A DNA stretch of 64,000 nt, from positions 310,001-374,000 of the forward strand of contig NZ_PKUQ01000016.1 in NCBI RefSeq assembly GCF_002866925.1, given 5' to 3'. Of this stretch, positions 1 through 8,839 are shown piece after piece. The notes below the pieces were generated by a model. The model saw only the letters and a list, made by a program, of their open reading frames with translations, made no database searches and was not told the origin of the DNA. Both the position numbers and the translations under genes were made by a program. Numbering within the stretch: the first letter of the stretch is position 1; each line of letters opens with the position of its first letter. The DNA is from Cohaesibacter celericrescens. GTDB taxonomy: Bacteria; Pseudomonadota; Alphaproteobacteria; Rhizobiales; Cohaesibacteraceae.

Positions 1-916
1 TTGACTGCTCACACATGTGCAACAATTCAGCCTCTGCCTCAGAAAGGCGGCGTTTGGGGTTCGTCAATAGATAGACATCGACCGCGGGAAGATCGTCGTA
101 GGGAGGCAGCTGGCGCAGATTACCCAGTTTCACATCGCGGTCAGCGACATGGACGGGCAGGGCGCCAATACCGATATTTGCAACTATCATCCGTCTAATC
201 TCGGGAACATTGGATGACACGCCACGCCAGCCCAACGCCGCTTTCACCCGTGCGCGCAGATGCGCCACAGGTTCGAGGGGCCCACCTTCCATTTCCGTTT
301 GAAACGAGACCGATTCTTCGCCTTCAAGTTCTGTAATGTCGATTGAATCACGATTGAAAAGCCGATGTTTTGGTCCGCAATAGAGCCCGAAAAACTCCCT
401 ATAGAGCACCTTTGCTTTCATGGGGTCTGGTGCTCCGTTGAGCAAGCAGATGCCGAAGCTGGCACGGTTTTGCCCGACACGGCTGACAATTTCCATGCTG
501 TCGTCAATGGTAATGGAGAATGTCACTCTTTTGTGGCGTTCAGAGAATTTGTAGAGCACAGCGTCAAAATGCGGGCTGACCACATGGCTTGCCATGACAA
601 TGTTGATATGGCCGCGTAATTCTTCTTCCCCTTTATTCAACAGGGAAGGCAATTGGGAGACGCTGCCAAAAATGGTGGAACATTCGTAATATAGAATTTC
701 ACCAACGCGGGTGACCTTGAACTGGTTGGGCTTTCTAACAATCAGTTTGTGTCCTGTGGTGTCCTCCAGTCGCTTGAGAGCACTGCTAATCGTTGGTTGT
801 TTCAGACCAAGGAAATCTGCAGCTTTGGTTATGCTTTTTTGTTCCACGACCACCATGAATGTTCGCAACAGGTTCCAATCCAGATTCCATGGGAAACGCA
901 TTTCATAGGGACGCAT
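1..916 (-). CDS. LysR-family transcriptional regulator (C-terminus beyond left edge)
   Basis: The gene reads leftward and is cut by the window start, leaving 305 codons. The first 70 residues form the LysR winged helix-turn-helix, including the stretch ITKAADFLGLKQPTISSALK; an effector-binding domain follows. ATG at 914-916 is used; a second in-frame ATG lies at 899-901. The gene is divergent from the amino-acid ABC operon starting at 1064, the usual arrangement for a LysR regulator controlling its neighbour. Regulation of that operon is inference. The effector is unknown but is plausibly the imported compound or an intermediate. Confidence 0.9.
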   Translation of the reverse strand, partial: MRPYEMRFPWNLDWNLLRTFMVVVEQKSITKAADFLGLKQPTISSALKRLEDTTGHKLIVRKPNQFKVTRVGEILYYECSTIFGSVSQLPSLLNKGEEELRGHINIVMASHVVSPHFDAVLYKFSERHKRVTFSITIDDSMEIVSRVGQNRASFGICLLNGAPDPMKAKVLYREFFGLYCGPKHRLFNRDSIDITELEGEESVSFQTEMEGGPLEPVAHLRARVKAALGWRGVSSNVPEIRRMIVANIGIGALPVHVADRDVKLGNLRQLPPYDDLPAVDVYLLTNPKRRLSEAEAELLHMCEQS

Positions 917-1063
917 GATAGATTTCCTCAATATTCAAAATTCAATATATCTATTTGCTTAATAATAGCCACTGTGCAAGTTTTCTGTAAAGCGGCGATA
1001 ATGTCGTTATCGATAATAAGATATTTCTTCCAGGGAACAGTTTTGCAGCTAACGGAGACATCC
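917..1063. promoter_or_regulatory. Divergent promoter region, LysR gene / ABC operon
   Basis: This AT-rich 147-bp intergenic region lies between the divergent LysR gene and the operon. It holds a perfect 10-bp palindrome, TTATCGATAA, at 1007-1016. LysR proteins typically bind interrupted dyads with a T-N11-A core; several candidates exist here and none is decisive. A ribosome binding site (GGAGA, 1054-1058) precedes the ATG at 1064. Confidence 0.5.
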
Positions 1064-1849
1064 ATGACCAATCGCAGAAGCCTACTCAAAAGCGCTTTCA
1101 CCATTGCCGCCGTATTTGTGGCAGGTCTTGCTATCAACAATACAGCCAGCGCAGAAGAGCTTGATACGATTAAAGAAAAAGGCGTGATCAGGATCGCAAT
1201 GAGTGGTGCTTATCCTCCATTCAACTTCGTGAATGAAGAAAATAAAGTGGTTGGCTTTGATCCTGCTATTGGAACAGAGATCGCCAAGCGTATGGGCCTT
1301 GAAGTCGAAATCATCACAACGGCATGGGATGGGATTATTGGCGGTCTATTGGCCAACAAATATGACGCCATCGTTGGTTCCATGACTATCACAGAAGAAC
1401 GTGCCAAAGTTGTTGATTTTGTTGGTCCTTATTACAGCACCAAGCGCGCTGTCTTTACAAAAGCCGGTTCTGATATCACCACGACCAAGCAGCTTGATGA
1501 TGCAACACTGGGTGTAACACTTGGCGAAACTCATGAAGCTTGGGCCCGCGAACAGGGTTATAAGATCCGTACATACAAGGGTTTGCCTGAATTGTTGCTC
1601 GAGCTGGAACATGGCCGTGTAGATGCCATTGCCAATGATTCTATCGCCGCTATTTTGGCGATGAAGAAAAATGGCTATGATTTTGTCGCGATCCAGGATT
1701 TGGAAACCGAAGCCTTTGGTGCTGGTATTGCCATCCGTCAAGGCAATCCGGAACTGAAAGACGCCATGCAAAAAGCACTCGATGCTTTGATGGCAGACGA
1801 CACCTATCTGACGATTGCCAATGAATGGGTTGGTGGCGATATTCGCTAA
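1064..1849 (+). CDS. Polar amino-acid ABC transporter, periplasmic binding protein
   Basis: Secreted 261-residue solute-binding protein of family 3. Residues 1-31 form a signal peptide ending near TASA. The mature part begins with the family's typical IKEKGVIRIAMSGAYPPFNF segment, and the later DAIVGSMTITEERAKVVDF is also characteristic. The frame stays open far upstream, but the ATG at 1064 has GGAGA five bases ahead and is followed at once by the signal peptide, so this start is chosen. First gene of a long operon containing its two permeases (2717, 3392) and ATPase (4070). It presumably binds an amino acid or amino-acid-like compound; the exact ligand cannot be read from sequence. Confidence 0.93.
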   Translation: MTNRRSLLKSAFTIAAVFVAGLAINNTASAEELDTIKEKGVIRIAMSGAYPPFNFVNEENKVVGFDPAIGTEIAKRMGLEVEIITTAWDGIIGGLLANKYDAIVGSMTITEERAKVVDFVGPYYSTKRAVFTKAGSDITTTKQLDDATLGVTLGETHEAWAREQGYKIRTYKGLPELLLELEHGRVDAIANDSIAAILAMKKNGYDFVAIQDLETEAFGAGIAIRQGNPELKDAMQKALDALMADDTYLTIANEWVGGDIR

Positions 1850-1863
1850 AATCCATCCTATGC

Positions 1864-1886
1864 AGCCCGCCACTCGTTGGCGGGCT
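1864..1886 (+). promoter_or_regulatory. Stem-loop after binding-protein gene
   Basis: AGCCCGCCA, loop CTCGT, TGGCGGGCT: a perfect 9-bp stem between the binding-protein stop and the creatininase start. It is not followed by a T-run. It probably stabilises the upstream mRNA or partly terminates, so that the binding protein is made in excess of the downstream proteins. Confidence 0.7.
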
Positions 1887-1910
1887 CTCCTGGCCTGAAA
1901 GACCCCTCCC

Positions 1911-2702
1911 ATGAAAACCGACTATGGTAAATTGAGCTGGGAAGAGGTGCGCGACGCGGATAAAGATCGTGTTGTGATCCTCAATGTCTCAGCAACAGAA
2001 GACCATGGCCCTCACATGCCGCTGGATACCGATACGGTTCTGGGCATGGCAGTGGCCAATGGTGTGGCATCAAAAGCACCTGCCGAGGTGTTGATTATGC
2101 CGCCTATCTCTTATGGCTTTAACGAGCATCACAAAGATTTTCCAGGCGTGATCTGGATACAGCCCGAAACACTGATTGCGTTTGTTACGGATGTGACCAA
2201 GTCGCTCGCCCATCACGGATTTCGCAGGATATTGCTGCTTAACTCGCATGGCTCGAACCATCCGGTGTTGGATCTGGCTGCCCGTAAGACAGTGATCGAA
2301 ACAGGCATTATCTGTGTTTCAGCGTCTTATTGGAATTTGTGCGCCGACAAAATCAACGCAGTGCGTAAATCCGAGATTGGCGGGATCGCTCATGCCGGTG
2401 AATTCGAGGCTGCGATGTATAAACATTTGCATCCTGATCTTGTTCATCTGGAGAAGGCCGTCGACCAAAATTTGCACAATCCGGACAGCAAGTTTTTCAA
2501 TCTCGATCTCGCGCTTGGCGGTGGCAAAGCCATGTTGATGCGCTGGTGGTCCGAGGTTACTCCCGATGGCACGATGGGAGATCCAACGCTAGCAGATGCA
2601 GAGACGGGCAAGGCGTTTTTAGAAGCGGCCATTGACGAGACAACCGAACTGGTGCGCGAGATCAGACGCTTGCCATTGTTGCAACGAAAAGATCACCACT
2701 GA
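1911..2702 (+). CDS. Creatininase-family amidohydrolase
   Basis: A 263-residue protein of the creatininase / MftE family of metal-dependent amidohydrolases. Recognisable metal-ligand segments are E30-x-H32 (ATEDHGPHMP), D41, H113 in NSHGSNHP, and the later HAGEFEAAMY with its conserved Glu. Family members open cyclic amides (creatinine) or cleave amide and formamide bonds. Located between the binding protein and the permeases of one importer, it probably acts on the imported compound. The natural substrate is unknown, and creatinine itself is not supported by the neighbours because no creatinase or sarcosine oxidase is present. Confidence 0.85.
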   Translation: MKTDYGKLSWEEVRDADKDRVVILNVSATEDHGPHMPLDTDTVLGMAVANGVASKAPAEVLIMPPISYGFNEHHKDFPGVIWIQPETLIAFVTDVTKSLAHHGFRRILLLNSHGSNHPVLDLAARKTVIETGIICVSASYWNLCADKINAVRKSEIGGIAHAGEFEAAMYKHLHPDLVHLEKAVDQNLHNPDSKFFNLDLALGGGKAMLMRWWSEVTPDGTMGDPTLADAETGKAFLEAAIDETTELVREIRRLPLLQRKDHH

Positions 2703-2716
2703 GAACGGGAACGCAT

Positions 2717-3364
2717 ATGGATACCGAACTCATCCTCAAGGTTTATCCTTTTTTTGTAGAAGCGGCTTGGGTCACCATTCAGCTTTCTATACTGACGACC
2801 ATCTTGGGACTTAGTTGCGGCGCTCTGGGTGCCGCAGCGCGGCTTTCGCGATTTGCTGTCATAAGGTATGTTGCCGCCGCTTATGTGAGCCTGTTTCGGG
2901 GCACTCCCGCTCTGATTCAACTGTTTTTGCTTTACTTTGGCGGGCCACAGATTGGCATCCAGCTGGATGCTTTTGAGGCCGGTGTGATTGGTTTGGGGCT
3001 CAATATTGGCGCCTACATGACCGAGACCATTCGCGGGGCCATTGTGGCCGTCGATAAGGGCCAGACCGAAGCGGCGCGTACGATGGGTATGAGCCGTTGG
3101 CAAGCGATGAGAAAAGTCGTTCTGCCACAAGCCTTTCGTTTGATGGTCCGACCTCTGGGCGTCAACATCAATGCATTGATCAAAGGAACCGCTCTCGTGG
3201 CAGCTATTTCTGTTGTTGAGCTGACCTACACCGCTCAGCGTTTCATCGGTTCGACCTATAAGCCGTTTGAAATGTTTTTTATCGCCGGTGTCCTTTACAT
3301 GATCATCATTTTTATCACTGGGCGCGGCATCAACTGGCTTGATCGCAAGGTTCGGATACCATGA
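2717..3364 (+). CDS. Polar amino-acid ABC transporter permease (first)
   Basis: A 215-residue inner-membrane permease of the HisM/HisQ/GlnP type. It has about five hydrophobic segments, the FRGTPALIQLFLLYFG signature in the first half, and the EAA loop EAARTMGMSRWQAMRKV that docks on the ATPase. It lies 14 bases after the creatininase gene and pairs with the permease at 3392. The two presumably form a heterodimeric channel. Confidence 0.92.
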   Translation: MDTELILKVYPFFVEAAWVTIQLSILTTILGLSCGALGAAARLSRFAVIRYVAAAYVSLFRGTPALIQLFLLYFGGPQIGIQLDAFEAGVIGLGLNIGAYMTETIRGAIVAVDKGQTEAARTMGMSRWQAMRKVVLPQAFRLMVRPLGVNINALIKGTALVAAISVVELTYTAQRFIGSTYKPFEMFFIAGVLYMIIIFITGRGINWLDRKVRIP

Positions 3365-3391
3365 TGATTCAAGAATTGAGAGGAGGCTGGC

Positions 3392-4048
3392 ATGGGTCTT
3401 GATTTTTCCGTCGTTCCACAATTCTATGACGTCATTTTGATGGGGGTTGTCTGGACGATCGCCATCACCGTGTGCGCAGCATTGTTAAGCTTTTTCGGTG
3501 GTATTTTTTTCGGCGTTATCGCGCTCTATGCTCCTGCAGTCATTCGTTGGCCGATGCGTCTGTTTGAATGGTTGTTTATGGGAACGCCGTTGTTATTGCA
3601 GTTGTTTTTGATCTATTTCGGGCTCATTCAGGTGGGTATTGATTTACCCGCTTTTGTCGCGGGGGTTTTGGGCTTGGGGCTGCATTTTGCCGTCTATAAT
3701 TCAGAGCTGATCCAGACCGCTATTCTGGCCGTGGATAAGGGGCAGGCCGAAGCCGCTCGCACGCTGGGGCTTAGCCGAATGCAGTCGCTGCGTTATGTGG
3801 TTATTCCGCAGGCCGTGCGTGATGTTATTCCGCCGATTGGCAACAATATGATCGCATTGCTCAAAGATTCCGCGTTGGTGTCCGTCATCGGTGTGACCGA
3901 GTTGACCCTGTCAGCGCAGCTTGCCATTGGGCGGACTTATCGCCCCTTCGAATTTTATGTGGTGGCAGCGGTTTGTTACTACATCATCAATTTGGGTATG
4001 GAAGCCGTCTTGCGCCGGCTCGAACGCCGCGTTCGCGCCGCCCGTTAA
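3392..4048 (+). CDS. Polar amino-acid ABC transporter permease (second)
   Basis: A 218-residue permease homologous to the preceding gene. It carries MGTPLLLQLFLIYFG and the EAA loop EAARTLGLSRMQSLRYV. A ribosome binding site (GAGGAGG) lies just before the ATG at 3392. With 2717-3364 it forms the membrane part of the importer. Confidence 0.92.
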   Translation: MGLDFSVVPQFYDVILMGVVWTIAITVCAALLSFFGGIFFGVIALYAPAVIRWPMRLFEWLFMGTPLLLQLFLIYFGLIQVGIDLPAFVAGVLGLGLHFAVYNSELIQTAILAVDKGQAEAARTLGLSRMQSLRYVVIPQAVRDVIPPIGNNMIALLKDSALVSVIGVTELTLSAQLAIGRTYRPFEFYVVAAVCYYIINLGMEAVLRRLERRVRAAR

Positions 4049-4069
4049 CTGTGCCGGAAGGACAATATC

Positions 4070-4840
4070 ATGTCAGACAACCGTCCCTTTGTTGAAATCC
4101 GCCATGCGCAGAAATGCTTCGGCGACCTTGAAGTGCTCAAGGATATCAGTTTACAGGTCGATCAACGTCAAATCGTAGCGATCATCGGGCCCAGCGGGTC
4201 CGGTAAATCGACGCTTTTGCGGGCGATCAACGATCTGGACCCTCTTACTTCGGGTGAAGTGTGGCTCGATGGAGTGCAGGTCAACAAGCAGTTGCCACAC
4301 CGGCAATATGAGCTGCACATCAATGCCATGCGTCAGCAAATTGGCATGGTGTTCCAGCATTTTAATCTGTTTCCGCATTTGACGGTGCGGCAGAATGTGA
4401 CGCTCTCGCCCAAATTGCTCAAGGGCATTTCAGAGGACGAGGCCAATCATTTGGCAGAACAACAGCTCGAGCATGTGGGGCTGTCGGATCGTATCGATTA
4501 TTACCCGTCGCAATTGTCCGGTGGTCAGAAACAGAGGGTGGCTATTGCCCGTGCGCTGGCCATGAAACCCAAGCTTATGCTGTTTGATGAGGCAACATCT
4601 GCTTTGGATCCTGAGCTCGTGGAAGAGGTCAATCAGGTTATGAAAATGCTCGCTGAAGAGCATATGACGATGATTATTGTAACGCATGAAATGGGGTTTG
4701 CTGAATCTGTCTGTGACCGCGTGCTGTTCATGGATGGCGGCGTGGTGGTCGAAGAAGGACCACCGGAAGTCATCTTCAAAGCTCCGACCCAAGAACGCAC
4801 CCGAAATTTCCTAAGCAAGCATCTTGAAGGCGTCCTATGA
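4070..4840 (+). CDS. Polar amino-acid ABC transporter ATP-binding protein
   Basis: A 256-residue cytoplasmic ATPase of the GlnQ/HisP type. The Walker A motif GPSGSGKST is at residues 40-48, the ABC signature LSGGQ at 149-153, and Walker B LMLFDEA with D173/E174. It energises the permease pair just upstream. Its stop overlaps the start of the aminotransferase gene by four bases (ATGA), indicating translational coupling of import to catabolism. Confidence 0.95.
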   Translation: MSDNRPFVEIRHAQKCFGDLEVLKDISLQVDQRQIVAIIGPSGSGKSTLLRAINDLDPLTSGEVWLDGVQVNKQLPHRQYELHINAMRQQIGMVFQHFNLFPHLTVRQNVTLSPKLLKGISEDEANHLAEQQLEHVGLSDRIDYYPSQLSGGQKQRVAIARALAMKPKLMLFDEATSALDPELVEEVNQVMKMLAEEHMTMIIVTHEMGFAESVCDRVLFMDGGVVVEEGPPEVIFKAPTQERTRNFLSKHLEGVL

Positions 4841-6186
4841 CCAGCGAAGTTTCAAATCTTTTTTACATGGCTCGCCAGCCCCGGCCGTTTTTGGATCGGG
4901 CTGAAGGCATCTACATGTATGATCAGTCGGGCAAACGATATATTGACGGCTCGTCTGGCGCCATGGTGTCCAATATTGGCCACTCCAACCCAAATGTGTT
5001 GGCGGCAATGAAGGCGCAAATGGATAAGTCGACGTTTGGGTATCGGCTGCATTTTCGCACGGAAGCCTCCGAATTTCTGGCCACCAAGGCAGCGAGTATG
5101 ATGCCGGAAGGTCTTGATCGGGTTTTCTTTGTATCCGGTGGTTCGGAAGCCGTGGAGAGCGCGATCAAGCTGGCTCGGCAATATGCGATCACACAGGGCC
5201 AAGCGAGCCGATGGAAAGTGATTTCCCGTTTTCCCTCCTATCATGGCTGCACGTTGGGTGCGTTGGCTTTGACAGGCTATGATCCGCTGGCCAGACCTTT
5301 CGATCCGATGATGCGAGATATGCCCAAGATCGCTGCGCCGACTTGTTATCTGGATCGGGATAATTTGAGCGATGAAGCGCGTGGTTTGAAATACGCCGAC
5401 TTGTTGCGCGAGGAGATTATTGCGCAAGGGCCGGAAAGTGTGCTGGCTTTTATCATGGAGCCGATCGGGGGCGCGTCAACCGGGGCGCTTGTGGCGCCAG
5501 ATAGCTATTATGCGCGGATCCGCGAGATTTGTGACGAATTCGGTATTCTGCTTATTTATGATGAAGTGATGACCGGCGTTGGTCGCACAGGAGCCTTCAT
5601 CGCAGCTGATCACTGGGGTATTGTGCCCGATATTGTGGCCATGTCGAAAGGCTTCGCTGCTGGCTATGCGCCTCTGGGGGCGGTGGTTGCAAAAGCTTCG
5701 ATGGTTGAAGCGCTGTTGGATGCTGGCGGTTTCTTGCATGGCTATACCTATGCCGGCAACCCGCTTGCCTGTTCTGCCGGATTGGCGGTTTTGCAAGAAG
5801 TCGAACGACTCGGACTGGTTAGCAACGCGGCCAATATGGGTGATATTTTAAAGGGGCGCCTGACCGATCTTATGGAGCGCTATCCCTTCATTGGTGATGT
5901 TCGCGGTAAAGGCTTGTTGTTGGCGTTTGAACTGGTCAGTGATCGCGAAACCATGACACCGCTTCCCAAGGAATTGAATGCCTATTTGACGTTGGTTGAA
6001 TTGGCTTATGAGCGGGGCTTGATCATTTATTCGCGGCGGACCCGTGGGGGCGTTGAAGGCGATCATTTCCTTGTTTGCCCTCCGCTTATTATTACTCCTG
6101 AACAAATCGAAGAAATCATGGCGATTTTGATCGACAGCCTAGATGCTTTTGCACGGCAAAATAATCTGCCGGTGAATGGATCATGA
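4837..6186 (+). CDS. Class III PLP-dependent aminotransferase
   Basis: A 449-residue class III (omega / beta-amino-acid type) aminotransferase. Visible motifs are the cofactor-phosphate segment [18 protein letters not shown], the [12 protein letters not shown] segment whose Asp contacts the pyridine ring, and the Schiff-base lysine K271 in [13 protein letters not shown]. It overlaps the ATPase gene upstream and the CoA-transferase alpha gene downstream by four bases each. Because a 3-oxoacid CoA-transferase and a thiolase follow, it probably converts a beta-amino acid to a beta-keto acid. This is inference; class III enzymes also act on terminal amines. Confidence 0.9.
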   Translation: MTSEVSNLFYMARQPRPFLDRAEGIYMYDQSGKRYIDGSSGAMVSNIGHSNPNVLAAMKAQMDKSTFGYRLHFRTEASEFLATKAASMMPEGLDRVFFVSGGSEAVESAIKLARQYAITQGQASRWKVISRFPSYHGCTLGALALTGYDPLARPFDPMMRDMPKIAAPTCYLDRDNLSDEARGLKYADLLREEIIAQGPESVLAFIMEPIGGASTGALVAPDSYYARIREICDEFGILLIYDEVMTGVGRTGAFIAADHWGIVPDIVAMSKGFAAGYAPLGAVVAKASMVEALLDAGGFLHGYTYAGNPLACSAGLAVLQEVERLGLVSNAANMGDILKGRLTDLMERYPFIGDVRGKGLLLAFELVSDRETMTPLPKELNAYLTLVELAYERGLIIYSRRTRGGVEGDHFLVCPPLIITPEQIEEIMAILIDSLDAFARQNNLPVNGS

Positions 6187-6875
6187 GTTTGTCTGATAAA
6201 TCCGCGGTGATCGAGGATGCGGTTGCGCAGATTGCGGATGGTGCCACTGTCATGGTGGGTGGCTTTGGCGTTCCCGGTACGCCCTTTTCTCTTATTGCCG
6301 AGTTGGTTCGTCAAGGGCAGAAAAACCTCACCATCATCAAAAATGATGCCAACGAAATGGGTATGGGCATTGATCACCTGCTGGCCAATGGACAGGTCAG
6401 TCGTCTCATAACCACCCATATCGGGCTCAATGGTCGAGCGATTGAAATGATGAATGAAGGCGTGCTTGCTGTCGAGTTTTGCGCGCAGGGAATTTTGGCG
6501 GAGCGGGTGCGCGCCGGTGGTGCGGGTTTGATTGGCATTTTAACCGATATTGGGGAGGGGACCGAATTGGCCGAGGGCAAATCGGTCGTCACTGTCGATG
6601 GAAAGTCTTGCCTGATTGAGCCAGCTTTGCGGGCCGATGTGGCATTGCTCCATGCAAATAGTGCAGACCCCTTTGGCAATCTTTGTTTTGCGGCAACAGC
6701 GCGCAATTTCAATCCATTGATGGCCATGGCCGCCAGTTGCGTCATCGCAGAAACCGAGACTTTACTTCCGTTGGGTGGTGTCGGTGCTGATCAGGTTCAT
6801 GTTCCTGGACCTTTTGTCGACCATGTTGTGCCGCTTGCACAATTGAGCGAGGAATATGCCGTTGTTAGACGCTAA
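6183..6875 (+). CDS. 3-oxoacid CoA-transferase, subunit A
   Basis: A 230-residue alpha subunit of a class I (SCOT / AtoD / PcaI type) CoA-transferase, with the CoA-site segment MVGGFGVPGTP near residue 20. The enzyme moves CoA from a donor such as succinyl-CoA to a 3-oxo acid. Its start overlaps the aminotransferase stop, and its end overlaps the start of the subunit B gene by 20 bases, as is common for paired subunits. Specificity (acetoacetate, 3-oxoadipate or another keto acid) cannot be assigned from sequence alone. Confidence 0.92.
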   Translation: MSLSDKSAVIEDAVAQIADGATVMVGGFGVPGTPFSLIAELVRQGQKNLTIIKNDANEMGMGIDHLLANGQVSRLITTHIGLNGRAIEMMNEGVLAVEFCAQGILAERVRAGGAGLIGILTDIGEGTELAEGKSVVTVDGKSCLIEPALRADVALLHANSADPFGNLCFAATARNFNPLMAMAASCVIAETETLLPLGGVGADQVHVPGPFVDHVVPLAQLSEEYAVVRR

Positions 6876-7515
6876 AAGCCGAATGGTCGCGCGAGCTGCG
6901 CGTGAGATTTCCTCTGGCATGGTGGTCAATCTTGGGATCGGGCTGCCAACCAAAGTGGTGAATTACCTGCCCAAAGACATGCCCGTCTGTCTGCATACCG
7001 AAAATGGATTGACCGGCATCGGGCCGACTTTGCCTTATGATCAAGCAAATCGCGATCTGATTGATGCGGGTGGGGCCTATATATCAACACTGCCGGGCAG
7101 TGCCTTTTTTGACAGCGCCACCTCGTTCGCGCTGGTTCGGGGCGGACGGTTGGATCTGACTCTGCTTGGCGCCTTTGAAGTGGCGCAGAATGGGGATTTG
7201 GCCAACTGGAAGATACCGGGCAAATTCTCCCCCGGCGTTGGCGGTGCCATTGAGCTGGCACAAAAGGCCAAACGGGTTGTCGTCCTGACTACCCATACCG
7301 ATCGTAAGGGGCGTCCTAAACTGTTGGCTGACTGCGGTCTTCCGCTGACTGCCAAGGGACGTGTGAAACGGATTTTTACGGATATGGCAGTGGTTGATGT
7401 GACGCATGAGGGGTTTGTCCTGCGTGAGTTGGCGCAAGGCGTCAGCCTCGCTGAGGTCAAGGATGCGACAGGGGCCACTCTGATTGTTCCTGATGGGGAT
7501 ATTCCCAAATTCTGA
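6856..7515 (+). CDS. 3-oxoacid CoA-transferase, subunit B
   Basis: A 219-residue beta subunit with the catalytic glutamate E49 in the HTENGLTGIGP motif, which forms the glutamyl-CoA thioester in this family. The start is ATG at 6856, preceded by GAGGAAT within the end of the alpha gene. It works with 6183-6875 to activate a 3-oxo acid, which the thiolase at 8840 can then cleave. Confidence 0.92.
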   Translation: MPLLDAKSRMVARAAREISSGMVVNLGIGLPTKVVNYLPKDMPVCLHTENGLTGIGPTLPYDQANRDLIDAGGAYISTLPGSAFFDSATSFALVRGGRLDLTLLGAFEVAQNGDLANWKIPGKFSPGVGGAIELAQKAKRVVVLTTHTDRKGRPKLLADCGLPLTAKGRVKRIFTDMAVVDVTHEGFVLRELAQGVSLAEVKDATGATLIVPDGDIPKF

Positions 7516-7536
7516 GGCGTATACGAGGCAGAGACT

Positions 7537-8829
7537 ATGGATAAAGCAGCACAAAGCCAGATTATGTCTGCCGTTGATGATTTGTTCGACGAAGAAGTCG
7601 GTTTTCTTGCCGAACTGACCAAACATCCCTCAACCCGAGGTAACGAGCAATCGGCTCAGAGCTTTATGGCTGATGCTTTGAACAACCGCAGCTTTGATGT
7701 GGATCGCTGGCAAATTGATGTCGCCGATATCCAAGGTCTGCCGGGTTTTTCCCCTGTGATTGGCAATTACGAGGATGCAGTCAATGTTGTGGGCAGCCAT
7801 CACAGCAGGAGCAAAGGAAAAGGCTCTCTGATCCTTAATGGTCATATTGATGTGGTGCCGGAAGGCCCGTTGGATATGTGGGATCAGCCTCCCTATGAGC
7901 CTCATGTGGATGGCGACTGGATGTATGGCCGTGGTGTTGGCGATATGAAGGCCGGTCTGGCCTGTAATCTGTTTGCACTGGATGCGTTGCGATCGCTTGG
8001 GTTCGCGCCTGCTGCTGATGTCTATTTTCAGTCTGTGGTGGAAGAAGAATGCACTGGCAACGGCGCGTTGGCTTGCTTGCAACGCGGCTATAAGGCTGCG
8101 GCCGTTTTGATACCGGAGCCTTTCGCCGAAGATTTGATCACCGCGCAGGTCGGGGTGATCTGGTTTCAGGTCCATCTCAAAGGTTTGCCCACACATGTGG
8201 CCTATGCAGGGGATGGGGCCAATGCCATTGAAGCGGCCATTCCGCTGATCAATGCCTTGCATAAGCTGGAAGAAAAATGGAACGGGCCAGAGCACCGTCA
8301 TGGCGATTTTGCTCATGTGCATCATCCACTCAATCTGAACATTGGCAAAATTCAAGGCGGTGACTGGACGAGTTCTGTACCTGCTTGGTGCGTGTTTGAT
8401 GTGCGTATGGGCGTGTTCCCCGGTCAGGATTTGGAGTTGGCTCGCGCTGAGATTGAGGCGGTGTTGACGGACGCGGCACAAGACAATGCTTTCTTGAGAA
8501 ACAACAAACCCGCCATCGTCTATCATGGTTTTCAGGCTGAAGGTTATGCGCTGTCTGAAGATAAAAGCGAAGAGGCGAAGGGGTCTATTTCCGCGCTGGA
8601 AACGGCCCATGAAGCTGTGACTGGCAATCGTCTTGATCATGTCGCAATTACCGCGACAACCGATGCCCGTTTCTTTGGGCTATACGCCAATACGCCTGCA
8701 TTGGTTTATGGCCCTCGTGCTGAATCTATTCATGGGTTTAATGAACGGGTGTCGCTGGAAAGCATTCGCCGCGTTACGCAAACAACGGCCCTGTTTATTG
8801 CCAACTGGTGTGGCCTAGAATCCCTTTAA
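7537..8829 (+). CDS. M20-family deacylase/deacetylase (ArgE/DapE type)
   Basis: A 430-residue zinc-dependent M20 hydrolase. Metal-site residues visible are H103 and D105 ([11 protein letters not shown]), D136 in [10 protein letters not shown], the EEE at 169-171 holding the catalytic base, and a C-terminal His in SIHGFNERV. Family members remove N-acyl groups from amino acids (ArgE, DapE, DoeB). In this operon it may deacylate the substrate before transamination, or an acylated amino-acid fragment left after thiolysis. Both are inferences. It is slightly longer than E. coli ArgE. Confidence 0.9.
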   Translation: MDKAAQSQIMSAVDDLFDEEVGFLAELTKHPSTRGNEQSAQSFMADALNNRSFDVDRWQIDVADIQGLPGFSPVIGNYEDAVNVVGSHHSRSKGKGSLILNGHIDVVPEGPLDMWDQPPYEPHVDGDWMYGRGVGDMKAGLACNLFALDALRSLGFAPAADVYFQSVVEEECTGNGALACLQRGYKAAAVLIPEPFAEDLITAQVGVIWFQVHLKGLPTHVAYAGDGANAIEAAIPLINALHKLEEKWNGPEHRHGDFAHVHHPLNLNIGKIQGGDWTSSVPAWCVFDVRMGVFPGQDLELARAEIEAVLTDAAQDNAFLRNNKPAIVYHGFQAEGYALSEDKSEEAKGSISALETAHEAVTGNRLDHVAITATTDARFFGLYANTPALVYGPRAESIHGFNERVSLESIRRVTQTTALFIANWCGLESL

Positions 8830-8839
8830 GGAAAATATC

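Noticed and set aside
749..1063. Upstream extension of the amino-acid binding protein
   Set aside because: The frame is open but covers the start of the divergent LysR gene. The ATG at 1064 has a ribosome binding site and begins a signal peptide.
1911..2702. Naming the creatininase-family gene as creatininase proper
   Set aside because: No creatinase, sarcosine oxidase or creatinine transporter context; the family is broad.
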